Shown piece by piece: positions 57,425-64,000 of a stretch of 64,000 nt of DNA; position 1 is the stretch's first letter, and the number at the start of each line of letters is the position of its first letter. This stretch comes from Parastagonospora avenae f. sp. tritici 18332-5 (lineage: Eukaryota; Ascomycota; Dothideomycetes; Pleosporales; Phaeosphaeriaceae). The notes beneath the pieces were generated by a model that had not been told where the DNA came from, made no database searches, and saw nothing but the letters and a program-made list of their open reading frames with translations. A program made the position numbers and the translations under genes. The stretch is taken from contig JAFJTR010000006.1 in the NCBI GenBank assembly GCA_022559985.1, positions 682,001 to 746,000 of the forward strand, written 5' to 3'.

Positions 57425-59925
57425 CTATTGCGGCACAGGTGTAGACGTGGCCTCTTCAGTGCTTGCAATCGCAGTGTCGCTGTCCGTTACTGGTATAGGC
57501 GCTATTCTTCGCTTCTTGTTGTCACGACCCTCCTCTGCTTCAGGTACTGGTTGAAGTTCGCGTTTCTTCGATGTGGAAAGTGCGTCATCCCGATCTGATT
57601 CACTTCTCTCGCTCTCCCTCCGTCCAATATTGCTGAGGTTCGGAACGCCACTGACAGAGCTGCTAGCACTGTGAGTGCTTCCATGCCCATGAGCGGGTGT
57701 CAGTGGAGGCGTCCACATCGGGACAGGGCCAGAGTTGGCTGCTGCTAGGCTAGGCACCGAGGACATCGCGGGGGTCGGAGCATTCATCGCATTAGGGTCC
57801 CCGGAGCTAGGGGCAAAAGATGCTATACTCGACACGGAATTGCTTCGAGTAGGACTTCCGGGTCTTGCAGGCACGAAGGAGCTTGGTGAGGCAGGAAAGC
57901 CCGCAGAGGGCTGTCGCTGCATTGGTGGCGCAGTAGCTGTTGCTGTCGCTGACATGCTTCCAGTTGTTGGAGTTGGAGTTGGAGTGGACTGATTGGACGG
58001 TGTTGCTGCCGTATTGATCGCAGCGGGGGTGTGATGGGGACGGCTATGGGTGGCGAGAGGACCATTGTACTTCTCCCCAAGCTCGCCAGCGGCGAATGTG
58101 ACAGCTGAGCAGAAGCCATCAGAGGATGTCATTAGCAGTGTAGAGCCATCGTTGGACCTATGTCGGCGTCAGCAACGTTGAAATCGTGTCGTATCTCTGT
58201 ACATACCATGTAATATCAGTGAATGTAGCAAAGTGCAGGTTGCTAACAATGCACAATGGCTTTTGCTGCTGTGTATCATAGACGTGGATAGCGTCCTGCG
58301 TCGCAACCGCATAGATCATGCGATATGGAAGAGCGAATGCTGGTGCTGGACCAGCTGGTGGTGGTGCAGGCGTTCCGTTCTCGCTTTCAGAGGGCCTTGG
58401 CGATGCGGCTGCCAGGCTCGGTGATGGCGATGGTGCGCTGGTCACGCGAGGCGGGTCCATCGATGAGTGGGAAGTTGGCGGTCTAGAAGGCATGAAAGGT
58501 TCTGGCAACGATGGGATATCGTCGTCATGTGATGTATCAATAGTGATCTGTCTTGTTGTAGGGGCGCTCTGGCGTATGGTGTAATACACTGGCGAGCATC
58601 GAACGGCCACGGAGGGCTTCTTATGGCCAGGGAGATAAGCAACTGGAGGCTTGTTCAAGCCAGCGCGTGTGTAGATGTAGACTGTGTTTGTGATGTCTTC
58701 TGTCGGCTTTGCGTCATTGATAGCAGGATGAACTGCTTTGTATTGACCAGCAGGTGTGAAAAGCAAACTGCCGTCCGGAGCAAAGGTGAGACGCCTAAAG
58801 AACGAAGTGAGAGTCTCGTTGAAGTATATGGGTGCGTTCCGGACCCCGGCCGGGTTGCTGATACTGTTCAGGCTTGGAGAATTTGGCATCACTGCGGGCA
58901 AAGGCATTGATGGGGCTGGCGAAGCGGAGCGGCGCATGGAGGGTGACGAGCCAAACGAGGATCGACGGCTGTGCGACGTCGGTGGTGGGTGCATCTGGGG
59001 CAATGCTAGGGATTGAGGGGTTCCCGGCATGGAGGGCACTGGAGACCCAATGGCGAGACTCGAGTCGGCTACGAATGACGCCCTGCCACCAAAGTCCGGT
59101 GGTGCAGGGCTGTTGGAAGACACGCGTCGAGCAGGCAAATCCATTTTGGTGACCTTGCTGTGTTGAGCGAGCGAGAACTGACCATCCTTGTTCTTCAATG
59201 TGTAAATGTGCACCGATCTGTCAGAAGATTGTGTTGCGATGTATTCGTTGAGAGGATCCCATGCTACTCCCTGCACGTAGTGGTTGTGTTCGGCAATCTG
59301 GCGTACGATACTTCCTGCGCAATGTTGAGTAAGATTATGGCGGGCGTATTGGACGTGGAGCTGTACCTGTCTGAGCGTTGTATATGCGAGCAATGTTATC
59401 CATGCTGCCTGTGATGAAGAAGACGCCGTCTGGTGACCAAGCAAGATCGTAGATTTCTGAACCTATGGATCTGCACATGGCCTTGACTCGCCATGTCTCC
59501 TTGTCTTCGAGGCCCTCCTCGAAGTTTGTGTGCGTGGTGTGGCTATCTGCGGGTACCCAGAGCAGGACGTTGCCGTCGTCTCCCGCCGTGGCCAGCATTT
59601 CACCTGTACCGTGTCAGCCGCTACTTTTTGAAGACGTAGGACTCTATGTACCTCGCGGACACCATCGTACTACGTTGACAGCCTGGGTGTGCTTTACGAG
59701 CGTTGAGAGATATGTAATCTTGCGCTCCTCGCCGTGGTTCTCGACGTTCCATAGCTGTGCCCATATCAGCAGTGTCCACACGCCGATTGACACAGTATTT
59801 CATACCCGAACATTGTTATCACCGCCCGCGGTTGCTAATCGTCCCTTGCCGTGGGGCTCGAAGTGGGCTGAATATATGGGGGCGTTCTCATTGTGCCAGG
59901 ACACAAGCAGCGGAGCAGCCTTCAT
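57425..59925 (-). CDS. CAC2: Chromatin assembly factor 1 subunit B (WD40, Cac2)
   Basis: Five minus-strand exons, 59925-59806, 59754-59652, 59603-59367, 59314-58207 and 58157-57425, giving 766 aa. Introns are 48-52 nt. The N-terminal half is a WD40 propeller with family-typical starts: PLLVSWHNENAPIYSAHFEP, RLATAGGDNNVRLWNVE, EMLATAGDDGNVLLWVP, IYDLAWSPDGVFFITGSMDNIARIYN, and HNHYVQGVAWDPLNEYIATQSSDRS. A long Ser/Pro-rich insert splits the later blades, which resume with FFRRLTFAPDGSLLFTPAG and FTDITWSNDGSTLLMTSSDG. The C-terminus is low-complexity with a basic KKRR nuclear signal. With p150- and p48-type partners it deposits H3-H4 behind replication forks. Confidence 0.94.
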
Positions 59926-61067
59926 GGTGTATGAATGGGCGGCTCACCAGCCGTTGCGTTGGGGTTCAAGTGTCGTGAAGGGGGTTCGCTCGGCTGGTGT
60001 GCGTTGGGTGCAAATAATGGTAGGGGCAATCGGACACTAAAGGTCAAACGGTGCGTTGCCAGGGAGTGGGCGGGTGAGCTGAGCGGAGGCGGTGGTTTGC
60101 AGAGCCCCAAGGTGAATGTCTCTGTGTGGTGACAGGAAGATTGCCGTGTATGTGGGAAGGCGCTCGGTCGTTATCTGAGGCAATTGAGCTTGTCAGAGGT
60201 GGTTGGCACTCCTTCCGGCGTCCTGCACACGATCGCGCCTGCAACTTATCGGCCTAAACCTGATCGGGAAACCTAAGTGATAAATCCCGTTTCACGCCCA
60301 CCTTTTCCGCGCATTTGCATGGCAACGACACTGGTCAGTAACAAGCAACCGCGATTTTCACGTGTCTTGTGTGCCGAGTAATGCCGTTGAAACATTGCAT
60401 GCGCCTCAAGAATAGTTCATAAACTCAGGCTGCTGGTGTAAGCCGACGTACGTACTGCTCACGGTTCGGCCCTGTCACCCGGGAAACCATGACATTTAAA
60501 CCTTCCCTCCCAGGCTTCGCATGGTCTAAGCTGGAGGGCCAAGTAATATACACGCTTCCTCTACCACTAAGAGTTCATTTCGAGCTTCTGCCGAGGCTTC
60601 AAGGTACTTTATTCCATCAAGCATCCAACATGGCCTGATCGCATCAACTCGGAGCCAGCTGCCTACTTCACGCGTCGATTTCCGTACAGCATCACACGTC
60701 GCGTCAGTTCAAAAGTCTATCACAGACTTGACACCCCACCGTCGCTTGAAAGCTGAGCAGAGTTTTCTCAGTTTCGTCTGATCTGCAAACACCCTGTACG
60801 AGATGCTCTGAAATCTGTGCACGGGCCGAAGAACGATGGGGCACTGTGTCGCCGCGTTTGATATCAAGCGCCCCTTCAGGCACGACAATCGCACAAATTG
60901 ATTCCGTCTGTCTCGAATGGCTTTGGACCTTCCACCATATGTCATGTCCATTCCTTTCCTATGGCGTTGTGATTATCCACGCTGACGTCATGCAATTCGA
61001 TGAGTTTGCTCCTGCATTCAGACCTGGTGGTCGCACATGCTTGCAACCATCCGGAATTTGATTCAAC
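59926..61067. promoter_or_regulatory. Divergent promoter region of CAC2 and the RWD gene
   Basis: 1.1 kb without a supported gene. It includes a TTCACGTGT E-box-like site near 60357. Open frames in it are short shadows. Confidence 0.45.
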
Positions 61068-61757
61068 ATGTCGGAGCAGAAGCCGTCGCGCCTCGAGCTG
61101 GAGATGGAGCTTCTCGAGGCCATGTACCCCGAGCAAGCAAGCTACGAAACCAAAGCACGCGAGCTCAAGTTCATCCAGAATGGCGCATTGCTGCAGCTAA
61201 GATTACCCGACTCTTATCCAGACTCAGGCCTGCCAGATGTGATTGCAGCAAGCGATGCATCGAAAGCAGATGTCCGCGCTGCCACCAAAACGGCAATCAA
61301 TGAGTTGGGTTTGATGGAGGGAGAGGAAGCCTTGGACGCCATCATCGCCGCATTCCAAACGGTGCTCGAATCCGCCAGCACCGCACAACCCCCCAAAACC
61401 ACCAGCTCCAATGACAATGATACGTGTAGAACGGTGATCATATGGCTCCACCACCTCCTGGCCCTCACAAAGAGGAAACTCGCCCTCTCCCCAACAACCC
61501 TCTCTGGCATCACCAAACCCGGCTACCCAGGCGTCATGATCTTCAGCGGTCCTGCATCAGCTGTAACCGAGCACGTGAACACGCTCAAAGCCGAGAATTG
61601 GCAGGCTTTCCAAGTGCGATACGAAGAGGACCTCCTGTGGAAGTTTGGACATGGGAAGGGAGTCACGGAAGTGGAGACAATGGCGGAGGTGGTTAAGGGT
61701 GTAGAGGGAGCAAAGGGGCAGAAGGACGAATTTCTGAAGGCAGTCGGGATCAAGTAA
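61068..61757 (+). CDS. RWD-domain protein with DUF1115 (RWDD2-like)
   Basis: A single exon of 229 aa. Residues 1-115 form an RWD fold: RLELEMELLEAMYPEQASYE, LKFIQNGALLQLRLPDSYPDSGLP with the YP-x3-P turn, and EALDAIIAAFQTVLE. Residues 120-225 are the Prp3-C-terminal-like DUF1115 part: RTVIIWLHHLLALTKRKLAL, ITKPGYPGVMIFSGPASAV, and WQAFQVRYE. This two-domain layout is that of the RWDD2 family, found from fungi to animals. The cellular role is unclear; RWD domains mediate protein contacts. Size and layout are complete. Confidence 0.92.
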   Translation: MSEQKPSRLELEMELLEAMYPEQASYETKARELKFIQNGALLQLRLPDSYPDSGLPDVIAASDASKADVRAATKTAINELGLMEGEEALDAIIAAFQTVLESASTAQPPKTTSSNDNDTCRTVIIWLHHLLALTKRKLALSPTTLSGITKPGYPGVMIFSGPASAVTEHVNTLKAENWQAFQVRYEEDLLWKFGHGKGVTEVETMAEVVKGVEGAKGQKDEFLKAVGIK

Positions 61758-63459
61758 AGATGATAGAGTCTGGAGCGTGGTACCTCCTGGGAATGTCTAT
61801 GTCTTGCGAACCTTATCTCGCCTCATCTCTTCTAAGGAACGTGAACGACAGAACTCAAACCCTCTTCACACGTCACCAGTCAGAACCCAAGAAGCTCTCG
61901 AAAGCCCATGGCAAAGTCTACACGTCAAGTGAAACATGTCAACTTTACGTTCGCTAGCTTACAGCCACATTGAAGACGATGGTTCGGTGGGCAGTCTTAG
62001 CTTCATCGCTGTCAACTGTACCCGATCTAGGCAATCGTGATGGGATTCTCGTCGGGGCCAGCCACTCTTAAGGTTCGGACAGCTAGCGAACAATTTGAAT
62101 AATCGTGAGCTCAGCATGCTCGCTCAGGAGACTGACTGCTGCACGCCCTTGAAATGGAGCACAGCAGTGACGCAGCTTATTCCTGCACGGCATAATTGTT
62201 CTTCGGCTGACCTCATCCGTGTTGGAGTTGGGGTTATTGTTTGTTTGGGCATCTCCGGTGTCTTCTCGGAGTCCTGCCGGATCGACCGTCGCACTCGCTG
62301 TGGCTGGCCACCTGCAAGCTTGCAACTAATTCCGACCGAACGCGCAACAAAACAGCCCACGTCAAACGAGCTAAGCGATCAGAATTCACTAAGCGCGCCC
62401 AACGTACGGGGTAATGCGATCATCAGGAAAAGGAGTGTACGAGTTCGGGCCGCGGCGTATCGTGAGCGCAGGCTATGTACTGGAATGGCGAAACACGCGG
62501 ACCAGGAATAGCAACTGGGAGAAAAGTGTATCTGGCTTGAGCGGTGTCACTGTGCGGACCTGTGCCTGAGTCGAGTGTCAGCCGTATCACTGCAGATGCG
62601 AGGCGGCGGCACGGGCGCATTGGTGGAGGCGCGACATGCTCACCACCACATAGTCAGCAAGCAGCAAGCTGTACTCTAGGAAGATAAGCAAAGTGTGGTG
62701 TGAGAGTTCTGGGCGCGCAGCGGTGGAGTGATTCACCCCGCAGAAGACATGTCGATGCAGCAAACGAATTGGTGGAGCATTCTAGCTGGCGCCCACTCGG
62801 TAGCCCACGAGATCGGGTGATGCACGACCATACTGTGATGGGCTTGGTGGTGAGATCTGGACCGCCCTCGGCTACAATCCTTGCAATGCAAATGGTGAAC
62901 TGCATGAGCGCAGCTGATGGAGTCCACGCGATATAGTCCAGTGCTTCTCACCACACCATGGAGTCTATTCTGTTTCGCCATCTGGTGCTGGACACACGCT
63001 CCGTCGACGTTGAAAAGTTACACCGTCTTCCCTTACTCGGCGCTTTTTCACACTGAGGCCATCACCCGTCCCGTTCACTCTCACGCCGTCATTTCACGCA
63101 GACCACCGCAGGCGCACCCCTGCAGTTTCTTGCACAACTCCAAGGGCTCTCCTTCCATTGACCTTCTACTCTTCTGCTGTCATTTCTTGACCGACACGTC
63201 AAATTCCATTGTCTGCATTGCTTTAGCCGTCTGCAAATAAAGCGTCGTCGCACAGTCCGTCGTGTGTTCCGTTTTCAAACAAGCAAAAGTCAAGCCACCG
63301 CACTCGGCGACCACCTCCATGCGCTGCATTTGTGCGCCTGCCTTCCCCATATAGAAGACTGGCCTGTTCGCAGCAAGCACTGCCAGATTGCTATTTGGGT
63401 GAATCGACCGACCAAATATCTGCATCACGCCTACCTTCAATCCGACTTCGACGTCCATC
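61758..63459. other. Gene-free 1.7-kb region before the PH-domain gene
   Basis: No coding frame is supported. The last 350 bp are C/T-rich and should be the 5' leader and promoter of the PH-domain gene. Confidence 0.5.
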
Positions 63460-64000
63460 ATGGAGTTTGTTACAGAGATCACCGCGCAGGGTCGCCAGAA
63501 CCGAACTTCGACTACACCCAGCACCATACCTTCGGCTCCACCGACATATGGCTACCACAACACCTACCACACACATGCGCAGTTACCAGCCGGTTCACCG
63601 CCTACCTATGCGCGCGCAAACGACCCAAAGACACTACGGTATCTTGAAGAGAAGGCGCAAATAGAGGCCGCGTGCAGCTCAGCACTACCGCCAGCATATT
63701 CGTGCTCAGTCGAACTGAGCGGTGTGCTGGGTCTGAAGCCTGAGCTCTCATCGCCCTTTCACGTGGCTGGCAACCGCGAGTGGTTCGATGCGTTCGTGGT
63801 TCTGCAAGGCACACGATTGAGCATTTACCGCGTCAAGATGCCTGGCCTGCTGAGCAAGAGCCGCGCCCCGTCACCCGGCAAGCTCATCCACTCATATTCA
63901 CTCCAACATGCCGAGGTTGGCGTGGCTTCGGATTTCAAGAAGACGGCTCTGGTCCCAAGGTCGCCATTCGCACATCTTGTCCCGGCGTCTACACGACCGA
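63460..64000 (+). CDS. PH-domain protein, 5' part (continues beyond window)
   Basis: The ATG at 63460 (context CATCATGGAG) opens a frame that runs to the last base without a stop, 180 codons. It begins MEFVTEITAQGRQNRT, followed by a Pro/Tyr-rich segment (SAPPTYGYHN, AGSPPTYARAN) and a short helix (TLRYLEEKAQIEAAC). From about residue 85 the sequence has the strands of a fungal pleckstrin-homology domain: CSVELSGVLGLKPEL, EWFDAFVVLQGTRLSIYRVK, GKLIHSYSLQHAEVGVASDF, KKTALVPRSPFAHLVPASTR. The last, C-terminal helix of the domain must lie past the window. A membrane- or phosphoinositide-linked scaffold role is likely but not shown. Confidence 0.85.
   Translation, partial: MEFVTEITAQGRQNRTSTTPSTIPSAPPTYGYHNTYHTHAQLPAGSPPTYARANDPKTLRYLEEKAQIEAACSSALPPAYSCSVELSGVLGLKPELSSPFHVAGNREWFDAFVVLQGTRLSIYRVKMPGLLSKSRAPSPGKLIHSYSLQHAEVGVASDFKKTALVPRSPFAHLVPASTRP

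Noticed and set aside
1..64000. tRNA/rRNA genes, CRISPR arrays, complete transposons
   Set aside because: I looked for B-box-like GGTTCGA motifs, regular spaced repeats, transposase or reverse-transcriptase motifs and terminal repeats, and saw none that hold up.

Overview
The window is nuclear DNA from a filamentous ascomycete (Pezizomycotina). Genes sit on both strands. Nearly every one is cut by short introns (about 44-100 nt) with GTRAGT-like donors, CTAAC/CTGAC-like branch sites and YAG acceptors. The families (sirtuin, TFIIIA, CAF-1, COPI, DUF7729, HET domain, F-box, fungal-type kinases) are eukaryotic and several are fungus-restricted. A Dothideomycete (Pleosporales-like) source is my best guess from the flavour of the proteins, not something I could test. 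I rebuilt splice structures by hand, requiring each exon junction to keep the reading frame and restore family motifs.

Layout. 0-12 kb is mostly housekeeping: a protein with a partial IBR/RING-like segment, TFIIIA and the shared polymerase subunit RPB6 transcribed apart from one 256-bp promoter, S-formylglutathione hydrolase, the tRNA exportin LOS1, and an ABM-type protein whose frame carries one internal TGA. 12-31 kb mixes an eight-exon SDR, a DUF7729 surface protein, a long disordered protein with a Cys-rich tail, a SIRT4-like sirtuin, a Myb/SANT protein, a secreted BBE-like flavoprotein and a secreted GH3 beta-glucosidase, with several gene-free stretches of 1.3-2.1 kb. 43-50 kb holds a secreted GH18 chitinase, lipoyl synthase and gamma-COP (SEC21). 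55-64 kb holds an MFS transporter, the CAF-1 subunit CAC2, an RWD/DUF1115 protein and the first part of a PH-domain protein that runs off the window end.

The most interesting part is 31.9-38.8 kb. Four adjacent genes are: an FMNH2-dependent monooxygenase very close to bacterial dimethylsulfone monooxygenase SfnG, an MDR enoyl-reductase-like enzyme, a divergent GPR1/FUN34/YaaH-family membrane protein, and an acyl-CoA-dehydrogenase-fold flavoprotein close to bacterial SfnB. The two Sfn-type enzymes belong to bacterial organosulfur scavenging. Here they carry fungal introns and flank a transporter and a reductase, which suggests a eukaryotic gene cluster for using sulfones or sulfonates as a sulfur source (inference).

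Three accessory genes show decay: an F-box-like gene (39.0-40.5 kb), a HET-domain gene (51.4-53.6 kb) and a protein-kinase-like gene (53.7-54.8 kb). Each has internal stops or frameshifts inside otherwise recognisable coding sequence. Two of the stops are TAA where one C-to-T change from CAA would explain them, as expected of RIP-like mutation, though the sample is far too small to prove it.
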